Source of the DNA: Thiotrichales bacterium
Lineage (GTDB): Bacteria > Pseudomonadota > Gammaproteobacteria > Beggiatoales > Beggiatoaceae
DNA length: 64,000 nucleotides
NCBI GenBank assembly: GCA_016745035.1
Contig: JADGDE010000007.1
Location: 111,333 to 175,332 of the forward strand
Reading direction: 5' to 3'
Shown: one piece after another, positions 20,583-28,356 of the stretch
How positions within the stretch are numbered: the stretch's first letter is position 1
Layout of the letters: the number at the start of each line of letters is the position of its first letter
The notes under the pieces: model-generated
What the model was told of the DNA's origin: nothing
The model's input: only the letters and a program-made list of their open reading frames with translations
Database searches by the model: none
Made by a program: the position numbers and the translations under genes

Positions 20583-21116
20583 ATGAAAAAAATTATGTGG
20601 GTGGTCGGTGCTATTCTGACGTTAGTTATGGGATATGTTGCAGCAGGTCCATACTTGACCGTTTCAGCGATAAAAACAGGTATTGTCGAACAGGATTCAG
20701 AAAAACTTTCCGAAAATATAAAATTTCCTACACTTCGGCAAAACTTAAAGGAGCAGCTAAATGCTGCAATGGTGAAAAATTCCGCTACAGATTTAAAAGA
20801 CAATCCTTTTGCAGCGCTTGCCGCTGGTTTTGCCAGCAAAATGGTTGATGGGATGGTAGATTCTTTTGTCACACCAGCTGGATTAGCAGCAATCATGGAA
20901 GGAAAAAAACCATCAAAAAATGGGGATGTAGAAAGCACAACACCACCTAAAAAAGATGACTTATTCAAAGATGCAAAATTTTCTTACGACTCAACAAGTA
21001 AATTCTCTATTTGGGTGCCAAATGATAAAGGAGAGGAAGCAAGATTCATTTTGCAACGCGAAGCTTTATCCTGGAAACTTGTAAATCTTATTATTCCAAT
21101 AGATGAAAAAAACTAA
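20583..21116 (+). CDS. DUF2939 family exported/membrane-anchored protein
   Basis: 177 residues starting MKKIMWVVGAILTLVMGYVA after a good ribosome site (GGAGAAAA). The N-terminal helix is a signal anchor or uncleaved signal. The next block, GPYLTVSAIKTGIVEQDSEK then LSENIKFPTLRQNLKEQLNA, is typical of DUF2939 proteins. These are small envelope proteins of unknown function found singly in many proteobacteria. The C-terminal part (FSIWVPNDKGEEARFILQRE and LSWKLVNLIIP) is a beta-rich domain. It stands alone downstream of a MITE. Confidence 0.72.
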   Translation: MKKIMWVVGAILTLVMGYVAAGPYLTVSAIKTGIVEQDSEKLSENIKFPTLRQNLKEQLNAAMVKNSATDLKDNPFAALAAGFASKMVDGMVDSFVTPAGLAAIMEGKKPSKNGDVESTTPPKKDDLFKDAKFSYDSTSKFSIWVPNDKGEEARFILQREALSWKLVNLIIPIDEKN

Positions 21117-21254
21117 CCAGCACATGCAACTCGACTCTGCAAACTCTGCTTCTATCTGGTGTCCATATAAACCTTGTTTTCGGTTTTGGGATACAAAAAA
21201 CATATGGAACATGTGGAGATGTTTATGGGGTAGCATCTAAGAGGGCTTGCGTGC

Positions 21255-21385
21255 CAACTTGTAGAGCAGGTAAGCATCGCGCCATATTGGACCAAAAAAT
21301 TTGGAGGTATGCTCAATTTTGTGATTCAGTTTGTGGTGTATGGCGCTGCGCTTATACACCCTGCATAATATGCGACTTACGAGTT
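21255..21385. repeat. long direct repeat, left copy
   Basis: It shares about 125 bases with 23018-23150. Matching blocks include GGTAAGCATCGCGCCA, TTGGAGATATGCT-type, GTTTGTGGTGTATGGCGCTG and CGCTTATACA followed by CTGCATAATATG and GACTTACG. The two copies face the same way and bracket the sigZ-arsM pair. The first part of the gap 21117-21254 shows no gene. Confidence 0.75.
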
Positions 21386-21440
21386 AACAATGGAAATCCA
21401 GTCCGACTCCATGACACTGCGCGACTGAGTTCCATTGTTA
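21385..21440. other. attC-like recombination site, left
   Basis: The outer arms TAACAATGGAA (21385-21395) and TTCCATTGTTA (21430-21440) are an 11-bp perfect inverted repeat. The inner arms CAGTC (21399-21403) and GACTG (21423-21427) pair after unequal spacers of three and two bases. The right end continues to GTTATGC (21437-21443), a common R' core of integron attC sites. The R'' core (AGTTAAC) is degenerate. No integrase gene is in the window. Confidence 0.45.
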
Positions 21441-21459
21441 TGCCTAAAAGGAAAATAGT

Positions 21460-22006
21460 GTGAAAGTAACTGAAAAAATTTGGTATGAATACCACACCAG
21501 ATTAGCAGCATTTATAGGCAATAAGGTTGCTAAAGACTCGGTTGATGACCTTCTTCAAGAAGTATTTATAAAAATCCATACTCGCATAGGCTCTCTCAAA
21601 GAAGGGGACAAGCTAGTAAAGTTGGCTATTTCAAATAACCAGAAACACGATTATTGACTATTATCGCTCAAACCGAATAACAACAGAACTGCCTGAATGG
21701 TTAGGGCATCACCAACCAGAAGAAGAAAATATTCGGAAAGAGCTATCATCGTGTCTGGAACCCATGATTAAAGAATTACCAGAAAAATATCGTACAGCGA
21801 TTCAATTATCGGAAATTGACAATAGATCTCAAAAAGAGGTGGCAGCACAAGAAGGTATCTCCTTATCGGGTGCTAAATCAAGAGTTCAAAGAGGTCGAGG
21901 GTTATTAAAAGAAATGCTTCATGAATGCTGTGAATTTGAGATCAACAACAAAAATCAAATTATTTCATATGATCAGAAGGATAAAAAAGGTTGCAAACAT
22001 TGCTAA
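21460..22006 (+). pseudogene. sigZ: SigZ-type ECF sigma factor, frameshifted
   Basis: A GTG start at 21460 behind AAAAGGAAAA opens MKVTEKIWYEYHTRLAAFIG, with the sigma region 2 block DSVDDLLQEVFIKIHTRIGS. The frame fails near 21618-21625. In the +1 frame the text continues SWLFQITRNTIIDYYRSNRI, then the region 4 helix-turn-helix around MIKELPEKYRTAIQLSEIDN and SGAKSRVQRGRGLLKEML. The cysteine-containing tail ends KKGCKHC at 22006. One base change near CTAGTAAAGTTGG would restore a protein of about 180 residues. SigZ-like factors are often found beside arsM-type methyltransferases, and arsM follows here. As written the gene is inactive, unless the shift is a sequencing error. Confidence 0.78.
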
Positions 22007-22081
22007 AAAAATATGCGTCTTTTTTAGGATGTCTCCGTCTATAGAAGTGTAGTTACTTTTTGTAAAACACTGGAGATAAAC

Positions 22082-22882
22082 ATGACTCAATTAGCAAATG
22101 ATAATATTCGTAAATCAGTACGTGAACAATATAGCAAAGTAGCAGAGTCTGGGGGGAGTACTGGATGCTGTGGTACTGAGTCCTCATGCTGCTCTGAGAC
22201 ACAGCCCGATGCAAAAGTCACCTCTATAGAACTCGGTTATTCAACTTCTGATGTCAATCAGGTACCAGAGGGTGCCAATATGGGACTTGGTTGTGGAAAC
22301 CCCAAGGCAATAGCTTCCCTAAAATCTGGAGAAACGGTCTTGGATTTAGGTAGTGGTGGTGGATTTGACTGCTTCCTTGCAGTTCAGGAGGTAGGCGTAT
22401 CAGCTCAAGTTATCGGCGTTGACATGACCCCGGAGATGGTTAGCAAGGCTCGCGCTAATGCAGACAAGGCTGGGCACAAAAATATTGATTTCAGACTAGG
22501 TGAAATTGAGCATTTACCTGTCGCAGATAATGTCGTTGATGTCATTATCTCAAACTGTGTTATTAACTTGTCACCTGAAAAGGAAAAAGTTTTTAAGGAA
22601 TCTTTCCGAGTGCTCAAATCTGGCGGACGTTTGGCAATTTCCGATGTTGTGGCAACTGCAGATATACCTGAAGAAGCTCAAAAAGATATGGAATTATTCA
22701 CAGGTTGTTTGTCGGGAGCATCGTTAATCGCTGATATTGAAGCAATGCTCAAAGATGCTGGGTTTTGTGATATAGAAATTCAGCCAAAGGATGAAAGCAA
22801 AGAGTTTATCCAAAATTGGGTGCCTGGTAGTAAACTTGAAGATTATGTTGTCTCAGCAACCATTGAGGCGATTAAACCATAG
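22082..22882 (+). CDS. arsM: arsenite S-adenosylmethionine methyltransferase
   Basis: A 266-residue SAM-dependent methyltransferase starting MTQLANDNIRKSVREQYSKV after GGAGATAAAC. It has the cysteine-rich segment GCCGTESSCCSE near residue 28, the SAM site VLDLGSGGGFDCFLA near 80, and NCVINLSPEKEKVFKE near 155. The conserved LFTGCLSGA supplies a further thiol near residue 216. Family members methylate trivalent arsenic to mono-, di- and trimethyl products. The frameshifted sigZ lies 75 bases upstream on the same strand, and both are bounded by attC-like sites and direct repeats. The cysteine pattern strongly favours ArsM over a general methyltransferase. Confidence 0.9.
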   Translation: MTQLANDNIRKSVREQYSKVAESGGSTGCCGTESSCCSETQPDAKVTSIELGYSTSDVNQVPEGANMGLGCGNPKAIASLKSGETVLDLGSGGGFDCFLAVQEVGVSAQVIGVDMTPEMVSKARANADKAGHKNIDFRLGEIEHLPVADNVVDVIISNCVINLSPEKEKVFKESFRVLKSGGRLAISDVVATADIPEEAQKDMELFTGCLSGASLIADIEAMLKDAGFCDIEIQPKDESKEFIQNWVPGSKLEDYVVSATIEAIKP

Positions 22883-22946
22883 GCATAACAAGACAAATCC
22901 AGCGGACACGCCAAAAGGCGCATACCGCTGTTACGACCTTATTGTA
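22883..22946. other. attC-like recombination site, right
   Basis: It begins right at the arsM stop with GCATAAC (22883-22889), the exact complement of the GTTATGC at the left site. The inner stems are CAGCGG/CCGCTG and CGCC/GGCG around an AAAA loop, and it closes with CTTATTG-TAAAAT, a one-mismatch R' core. The arrangement fits the attC of an integron gene cassette spanning about 21438-22944. Assignment rests on symmetry only. Confidence 0.45.
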
Positions 22947-22950
22947 AAAT

Positions 22951-23011
22951 AACCCCTTTCAACGGCTGAATTTCAAAACTCTCGCCAATCGGCATAGGCA
23001 GCGGTTTTTGT
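22951..23011 (-). pseudogene. duplicated fragment of the soxB-like 3' end
   Basis: On the minus strand this encodes KPLPMPIGESFEIQPLKG, nearly identical to the C-terminus of the SoxB-like protein at 26614. The DNA also matches 26628-26680 closely. Only about 60 bases remain. It abuts the right attC-like site. Confidence 0.8.
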
Positions 23012-23017
23012 AGCGCG

Positions 23018-23150
23018 TAGGGCGGGTAAGCATCGCGCCACCCGCCATATCAAAGCCAAGAAACTTGGAGATATGCTTGGTTTTTTGGTTTCGTTTGTGG
23101 TGTATGGCGCTGCGCTTATACATCTGCATAATATGTGACTTACGGGTTAT
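23018..23150. repeat. long direct repeat, right copy
   Basis: Second copy of the repeat at 21255-21385, with an extra CCCGCC segment that makes a local hairpin (GGGCGGG/CCCGCC). It ends in GACTTACGGGTTAT, close to the GACTTACGAGTTAA at the left copy. Confidence 0.75.
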
Positions 23151-23156
23151 TTAGGA

Positions 23157-23261
23157 ATGTCAGAAAATGCTGTATTAATTCAGGTTTTCATTGCTATGAT
23201 TGTTTATCTGTTATTACGTTTAGTAAAAAACAAGTATGCATCCACTCTATTTTCTTTGTAA
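23157..23261 (+). pseudogene. C-terminal remnant of an IS4-type transposase
   Basis: A 34-codon text, MSENAVLIQVFIAMIVYLLL then RLVKNKYASTLFSL and a stop, matches the C-terminal region of IS4-family DDE transposases (GTSENAV.IQ...A.I.YLLL.LVK). Nothing else of the element is visible, so this is a relic. It directly follows the right copy of the long repeat. The DNA from 23262 to 23710 holds only the partial MITE below and no gene. Confidence 0.65.
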
Positions 23262-23439
23262 AATGTCACATGGTTAGTCTCAACCCATTTATTTAGCCGA
23301 AGAAAAATAGAAGACCTATTTATAAAAAACACTGATAGATTGATTATTTAGAATTATAACTCTTAACCGGACACTAGTGACCGATATTATACAAAGACCT
23401 TTCTTTATACCTTAAAGATACAGAAAATTGCCATTCTTC

Positions 23440-23510
23440 ACAGCGAAATACCACTAAACAGGCAAGAAAACGCCCTATAACGGAAAAATCAATTAAGTGC
23501 ATAACATCAG
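23440..23510. mobile_element. partial MITE, left end lost
   Basis: CGAAATACCACTAAACAGGC aligns with the interior of the other copies, and TAAGTGCATAACATCAG with the right terminus. No left terminal repeat or target duplication is seen. Confidence 0.6.
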
Positions 23511-23710
23511 TTACTTATTAACATCAAATAAAAAATTTAGATTGGATTATTAATATCGCTAATTATTATACACTGAGCCGAATGAAAGTTCCATTAGATT
23601 TGTTATTAAGAAAACAATCCGTTATGCTTTTTTCAAATGCTGTGCTAATGAATGAAAAAAATAACCATAAGCCCTTAAATAATTTATTCACTCCCCAAAG
23701 GAAATTAATC

Positions 23711-25129
23711 ATGAAAAATAAACATATTGGTTTAGGTCTGCTATTTGGCTTGTGCAGCCCTGTTTTGATAGCTGGAAATATCCCTGCACCTTACTTTTGT
23801 ATTAATGGCGACAGCGACAAACTTTGCTCAAAAATTCCGCATAACGCTCACCCGAATATTGCCGGATACTCAGGTCTAAGTGAGGCTGGGCAACGGCCAT
23901 TTGATACCTTCTCTTGGCAAATATTTACCGCCTTAAATTGGCCGGCCGATAGCGAAGGTCATCCTTTGGATAAGACCATCGGCACAGCACCGAGCGCACC
24001 ACGCGTTTGGCAATCTTATCCCACGCCAGCCGAGATGTTTGGTGGGGATAAATCTAGTTGCGATAATAGTCAAAATTTACCTGTATTCTTGCAAGCAGCA
24101 AAAAATGGTAATACAGAATTGGCAAATGAGTTTTTAGAGCCGGATCATCGCCCATTGATTGACAGTCAGCTGAATTTTGTTGTCTATGATATTCGTCTCA
24201 ATGATGTTGAAGCAAACTATATCAAAGCAAAGGGCTTAGACACGCTAGCAGGACAAAAAGCTTTTGTAGGTACTAAAGGAAACCCGACTGGAAATAAAGT
24301 CAGTTTTCCAATGGGTTATTATGATGATCCCGAAAAACGCACTGGCGGTAAAATTGGTGCCATTGAGTTAAAAACCTCTTGGCGGGTTCTTGACCCTAAA
24401 AAGGATGATTTAAACCGTTACTATACCGTGGATGGTTTAATTTCAGTTGCCGCGGAAAACACACAATCAGGTAAACCGCTTTGTGCCCAAGAAACCCTAG
24501 GCTTAGTCGGTATGCATATCATTGAACGCACCCAAGGTGATGGCGCTGCATGGATTTGGAGTACCTTTGAGCATGTTGATAATGCACCTATCGCTAATAA
24601 GCCACTTGCTCCTACAATCACTCAATTACCTACCGATGAAACAATTGCTGAATATTGTTCAACACCGACAGATATAAAGGAAACCTACAGTTTCTTTAAC
24701 CCTAATTGCAAACATTGTCAGTTGAATACACAAGCAAAAAATCAAGCATCTAATCCTTACCTTTGGGCAGATACGCCCCCATATGCGGCAAACTATGCAG
24801 TTGATGGCAAATATGGGACTCAAGTTGCTCGGTGTTTTGAAATTTACAATGAAACAGCTGAATTAAATAAGGCTTGGCAAGCGAAATTGGCTGGGACAGC
24901 ATGGGAAAATTATATGTTAATTAATACTCAGTGGCAGTTAACCATTGATGCTCCCCCATTTTCAAAAGTCAATGTCCCAACTTATTTGTCTAATACGACG
25001 ATGGAAACCTATATCCAAACCAAAAGTGTGGGATCTTGTATTACATGTCATGATTTTGCCTCAATTCCTTCAGACTCAAGCCCACAAACTTCGGCTAATT
25101 TTAGCTTTTTATTAAATAGAGCAAAATAA
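23711..25129 (+). CDS. exported monoheme c-type protein, unknown function
   Basis: A 472-residue protein from the ATG at 23711 (AAAGGAAA upstream) with a signal peptide MKNKHIGLGLLFGLCSPVLI and AG at the cleavage site; earlier in-frame ATGs would bury it. A single heme-binding motif CITCH lies near the C-terminus (about residue 447), and a CKHCQ pair lies near 330. The block FDTFSWQIFTALNWPAD near residue 70 marks a family of large exported cytochrome-like proteins of unknown role. It is likely periplasmic and redox-active, since one CxxCH needs the c-type maturation system. It is monocistronic and ends in a strong hairpin. Confidence 0.72.
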   Translation: MKNKHIGLGLLFGLCSPVLIAGNIPAPYFCINGDSDKLCSKIPHNAHPNIAGYSGLSEAGQRPFDTFSWQIFTALNWPADSEGHPLDKTIGTAPSAPRVWQSYPTPAEMFGGDKSSCDNSQNLPVFLQAAKNGNTELANEFLEPDHRPLIDSQLNFVVYDIRLNDVEANYIKAKGLDTLAGQKAFVGTKGNPTGNKVSFPMGYYDDPEKRTGGKIGAIELKTSWRVLDPKKDDLNRYYTVDGLISVAAENTQSGKPLCAQETLGLVGMHIIERTQGDGAAWIWSTFEHVDNAPIANKPLAPTITQLPTDETIAEYCSTPTDIKETYSFFNPNCKHCQLNTQAKNQASNPYLWADTPPYAANYAVDGKYGTQVARCFEIYNETAELNKAWQAKLAGTAWENYMLINTQWQLTIDAPPFSKVNVPTYLSNTTMETYIQTKSVGSCITCHDFASIPSDSSPQTSANFSFLLNRAK

Positions 25130-25161
25130 GTCCAACATTTAGCCACTGAGCTGGTAATTAA

Positions 25162-25200
25162 GCGTTAACTTGGCAAGCATTGCGCTTGCCAAGTTAAGCT
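25162..25200 (+). terminator. strong hairpin after the monoheme gene
   Basis: TTAACTTGGCAAGC, loop ATTGC, GCTTGCCAAGTTAA: a 14-bp perfect stem (25165-25197), extendable by AGC/GCT across one bulged base. The trailing TTATTGTT is modestly T-rich. It lies 35 bases after the stop at 25129 and probably ends that transcript. Confidence 0.7.
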
Positions 25201-25404
25201 TATTGTTGGAACCTGAAAACAGTGCTGCCGCAGCTTCGTTAATCTAGCGCTTGCATAGCATAGCTTTTATACCTGTAACTGATTAAGCAGGGCAAATATG
25301 AATTTTTCGTACGTTTTTCATTGCTACTCATCGGTTTATTATGTGGCAACAAAAGAAACCAGACACCTATGTAAATAACCAACCAAATTAGTATTACATT
25401 TACT

Positions 25405-25443
25405 TGTCCAGTTTTTAACCTTTTGGGTGTCCAGTTTTTAACC
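25405..25443. repeat. 16-bp direct repeat around a GGGTGTC core
   Basis: TGTCCAGTTTTTAACC occurs at 25405-25420 and again at 25428-25443, separated by TTTTGGG. The junction makes GGGTGTC, the same heptamer found next to tandem tracts at 63566, 63741, 63868 and 63980. The surrounding gap 25201-25463 shows no gene. Confidence 0.7.
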
Positions 25444-25463
25444 TGGTATCTGATTGATTGCGC

Positions 25464-26441
25464 TTATTTAAATAATTTCTTGCATTCATCATACAATATT
25501 TTGGCATTTTTATTTGATAAGCTAACAATAGAATTAGGGAAATAAAAATCCTGCTTTAGAAGTGCCTTGATTTTTCTTGCTCCTAAGCAATTTTTTATTT
25601 GTCCTGTCTTAAGATTTACTCCGTGGATAAAGTTTTTTAATTTTATTTGTTTTTCATCACCATTATCACTTAATTTTGCTGTTCCTACACCTCCGCCAAT
25701 TATGCCATATCCATTATGGTACAAAAATACAGTTGAGTTTGATAATCCACGATGAATAACCCGTTTTCTATCACCATATGCACTAGCTTTTGAGTTTGTT
25801 ACCATGTCAAGGTAGGCGTTTTTATCGTATTTTTTACATGTGTTAATCCAACAATTCCCTCCCGATTCAGGGATATATAATTCACTTGATATTTCCACAA
25901 TATTCTTGCCCGCTACATTGTAAAATCTATAGAAATATTCTTCAATGGATATTCCCTGTCGTTTCCAATACTCCGTTACAGAATTTGTTGAAATTGAAGA
26001 AGAGTTAGAAATGACAATGGTCTTTTGTTTTTTATTAAAATCGGACTGATCTATTGCTTGTCCGAAATGTTCCTCAAATGCATCAATTAATTCGCCATCT
26101 CCGCCACACTTTTTATAGTGTTCGTTCATATTATTATACGTCCATTTTGAAAAAGCTTGGGCATACCCTAATGCCTGATATATTTTCCCTTTGTCATCAT
26201 GGCCATGTACTTTCAACTCAAAAATTATTAAATCACCAACATCATTGACAGCAAATATGTCTGCTTCACTTTGCCATTGTCTCTCATTTCCGAAAGATAA
26301 ATATTGAGGAAATATTTCATTTCCAATCATTTTGCTCAAAAATATTTCGAGATTCTTTTCGTTTTTCTTAAATTTTGCTGAAATATTTTTGTGCGGCAGA
26401 GGTATTAGTTCATTTAAATTATTTACGACTTCAAATATCAT
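25464..26441 (-). CDS. PD-(D/E)XK nuclease-like protein
   Basis: A 325-residue protein starting MIFEVVNNLNELIPLPHKNI. Residues about 58-95 carry SEADIFAVNDVGDLIIFELK then VHGHDDKGKIYQALGYAQAF. The D...ELK spacing plus a following helix with YQALGYAQ is the PD-(D/E)XK nuclease core as seen in NucS/DUF91-like proteins. The C-terminal part (about 180-325) has no recognised domain. DNA cleavage, repair or defence is inferred. The gene is AT-rich, alone, and sits between repeat-laden intergenic segments, which suggests horizontal origin. A ribosome site GGAGAAAAT precedes the ATG. Confidence 0.62.
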   Translation of the reverse strand: MIFEVVNNLNELIPLPHKNISAKFKKNEKNLEIFLSKMIGNEIFPQYLSFGNERQWQSEADIFAVNDVGDLIIFELKVHGHDDKGKIYQALGYAQAFSKWTYNNMNEHYKKCGGDGELIDAFEEHFGQAIDQSDFNKKQKTIVISNSSSISTNSVTEYWKRQGISIEEYFYRFYNVAGKNIVEISSELYIPESGGNCWINTCKKYDKNAYLDMVTNSKASAYGDRKRVIHRGLSNSTVFLYHNGYGIIGGGVGTAKLSDNGDEKQIKLKNFIHGVNLKTGQIKNCLGARKIKALLKQDFYFPNSIVSLSNKNAKILYDECKKLFK

Positions 26442-26465
26442 TATTTTCTCCTATACTGCATAAAA

Positions 26466-26613
26466 TCTAAACCAACGCGTAAGTTGAGTTCTCGGTAGGC
26501 TGGATTGATGAAGGAAACCCAACAAAACAAAGCCCCAAAACCACGAAAATATTGGGTTTCGCAAGCTCAACATCAACCTACACAATATGCAACTTACGGG
26601 GTAAGTTCCATTG
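26466..26613. repeat. dispersed palindromic repeat downstream of soxB-like gene
   Basis: The outer arms GTAAGTTG and CAACTTAC and inner arms GTAGGCTGGATTGATG and CATCAACCTAC form a long imperfect palindrome of about 125 bases. The right flank AATATGCAACTTACGGGGTA and then AGTTCCATTGTTAT resembles the sequence around the left attC-like site (21368-21441). No gene is present here. Confidence 0.6.
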
Positions 26614-28356
26614 TTATCGCAACCCCGCCCCCTTCAACGGCTGAATTTCAAAACTCTCACCAATCGGCATAGGCAAGGATTTTTGCAGGCGAATACGCCC
26701 CATCACAGTCTCTACAGTTTTATTCGGCAGGCTATGTAAATAATGGGCGACGACATCGGTGGCATCGACAATGCCGCCATAGGCATCTTTGAGCACAAAG
26801 AGTTTTTCCGCTTTATTACGGTTAATTAGCCCGGGGTTTTCTACATACCAATAGCCTGCGACAGAGTACATTTTTTCAATGTCCAAGACATCGCCATTGA
26901 CGTGAATATCGCTGCTACGGTGTCCAAATTCATTGTAAGGGTCGAGGCTGTATTCCACCCCCGAATAGGCCAAAAGCCAGCCGCCGCCCCAGTAGCCGAC
27001 AAAGCGGGTGAGCGAGCCATCAGCGGCTTTTTTGATTTGTTCGCGGATTTGATCACCGGACATGTAACCGCAGGCGATTTGTGGGCCGATGGGAATGTAG
27101 TGATAAATATCCTCAAGCTTTATCGGCCCGGGGGCGATGTGTGTGCCATAGCGAAAGCCGCGTATCATGCCGATGTCTGACTCGCAGGCGGCTTTAAAAG
27201 CATCGGCTAAAAAGTTGTGGGAAGACCCTTCAATCACCGCTGGGATTTTATGATGGGCAAAATTCGAGCGATGTAATGGGGTTTTGGTGTAGCCAATCAC
27301 GGTGTCGATGGGGGTGCGTAATACTGCGCCGTTGATGGGATTGACGTGGCTGACAAAGCTTGCACCTTTGACATAAGCGGCACGGATTTTATCAATTTGT
27401 GCTTGTACTGTTGGGTGTGGTTGGTTGTTTTTGCTGTTGATGCGGTGCGCTGTCCATCTGTGCGAGATAATTTTTTTCTGCTCGATTTTGAGGTTTAATT
27501 CCCCGACCATCGTCCCGTCTTGTCCTTCTTCGACCAAAATCGTGCCGTTGTTGGCTTTGAGTATTTGGTGGGTTTCTTCGTGCATATCGGAGGATAAAAC
27601 GATGTCGATACCGGGGTAATGTTCGACCAGTTCTAAGTTAGCCGCCAAGCCCCGTTCGGAAATTAAAATGGCCAAATCGACTTGTTCTTGCTCACGAAAG
27701 ACTTTTATTGCTTGTTCGAGTTCATGCTCGCCGGGGGTGAGGTAAAAACCATCCATGACCCGCGTGCTTACCGCTTGTGGCCCTCGGTCGGCGGTTAGGC
27801 CGACAATGCCAACTTTTAGCCCGTTAATTTCTTTGATTAAATAGGGCGCAACTACCCGTGTTCCGGCTTTGTCAGCGTAGCGGGTTTCGGGAAATTCGTA
27901 CAAGGTGGCATAGTAGAGGTTTGCCGCTAAGGTGTTCCACGGCGCTTCTGGGGGCTTGCCGTCTTTGCCCGCGAACAGTTCAATAAAACGCTCTGTGCCG
28001 TAGAGAAAATCCCAGTTACCGGGGGTAAATGCGTCAATTTGCCATTGGTTGAGTATGTCCGCCATGATAGCGCCGCTGCTAAACAGGGCTTCTGCGCCGC
28101 CTTGGATGGTATCTCCGGTGTTGACCAGCAGATTATGCGGTTGTTGGGCGCGAATTTTTTCGATTTGGTCATAGACATAGGCCAGCCCGCCGACCATCTC
28201 GCCTTGGTCAGGGTCGCCCTCGCGCATATTGGGACGTGGGATTAAATGTCCGTGTAAATCGCCGATGTGAATTAGGGTTAGGTCTTTGGGTTCGGCATGA
28301 CTGGGCAAGCTAAGACAGGCGAGGCTAAGGAATAAAAGGGATTTAAGGGCGTACAT
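26614..28356 (-). CDS. soxB: SoxB-like exported metallohydrolase (5'-nucleotidase fold)
   Basis: A 580-residue protein from the ATG at 28356, where a signal peptide MYALKSLLFLSLACLSLPSH begins. Metal-binding motifs are HIGDLHGHLIPRP (near residue 30), NTGDTIQGGAEA (near 80) and TPGNWDFLYG (near 113). Ordinary 5'-nucleotidases have GNHE at the last site. A tryptophan after GN, followed by (D/E)F.YG, is the SoxB pattern. SoxB removes sulfate from thiosulfate-derived SoxY conjugates using two manganese ions. The C-terminal 5'-nucleotidase domain runs from about 340 to the end. Its start overlaps the upstream DsrE-like gene by 14 bases. No soxYZ, soxXA or soxCD is in the window, so the partner is uncertain, and the Sec-type rather than Tat-type signal is unusual. 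Confidence 0.68.
   Translation of the reverse strand: MYALKSLLFLSLACLSLPSHAEPKDLTLIHIGDLHGHLIPRPNMREGDPDQGEMVGGLAYVYDQIEKIRAQQPHNLLVNTGDTIQGGAEALFSSGAIMADILNQWQIDAFTPGNWDFLYGTERFIELFAGKDGKPPEAPWNTLAANLYYATLYEFPETRYADKAGTRVVAPYLIKEINGLKVGIVGLTADRGPQAVSTRVMDGFYLTPGEHELEQAIKVFREQEQVDLAILISERGLAANLELVEHYPGIDIVLSSDMHEETHQILKANNGTILVEEGQDGTMVGELNLKIEQKKIISHRWTAHRINSKNNQPHPTVQAQIDKIRAAYVKGASFVSHVNPINGAVLRTPIDTVIGYTKTPLHRSNFAHHKIPAVIEGSSHNFLADAFKAACESDIGMIRGFRYGTHIAPGPIKLEDIYHYIPIGPQIACGYMSGDQIREQIKKAADGSLTRFVGYWGGGWLLAYSGVEYSLDPYNEFGHRSSDIHVNGDVLDIEKMYSVAGYWYVENPGLINRNKAEKLFVLKDAYGGIVDATDVVAHYLHSLPNKTVETVMGRIRLQKSLPMPIGESFEIQPLKGAGLR

Noticed and set aside
20555..20968. 137-codon open frame opposite the DUF2939 gene
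   Set aside because: The plus-strand gene has a ribosome site, signal anchor and family pattern; the antisense frame has none.
25404..25443. Insertion-sequence terminal repeats
   Set aside because: The two 16-mers are direct, only seven bases apart, and no transposase text lies nearby.
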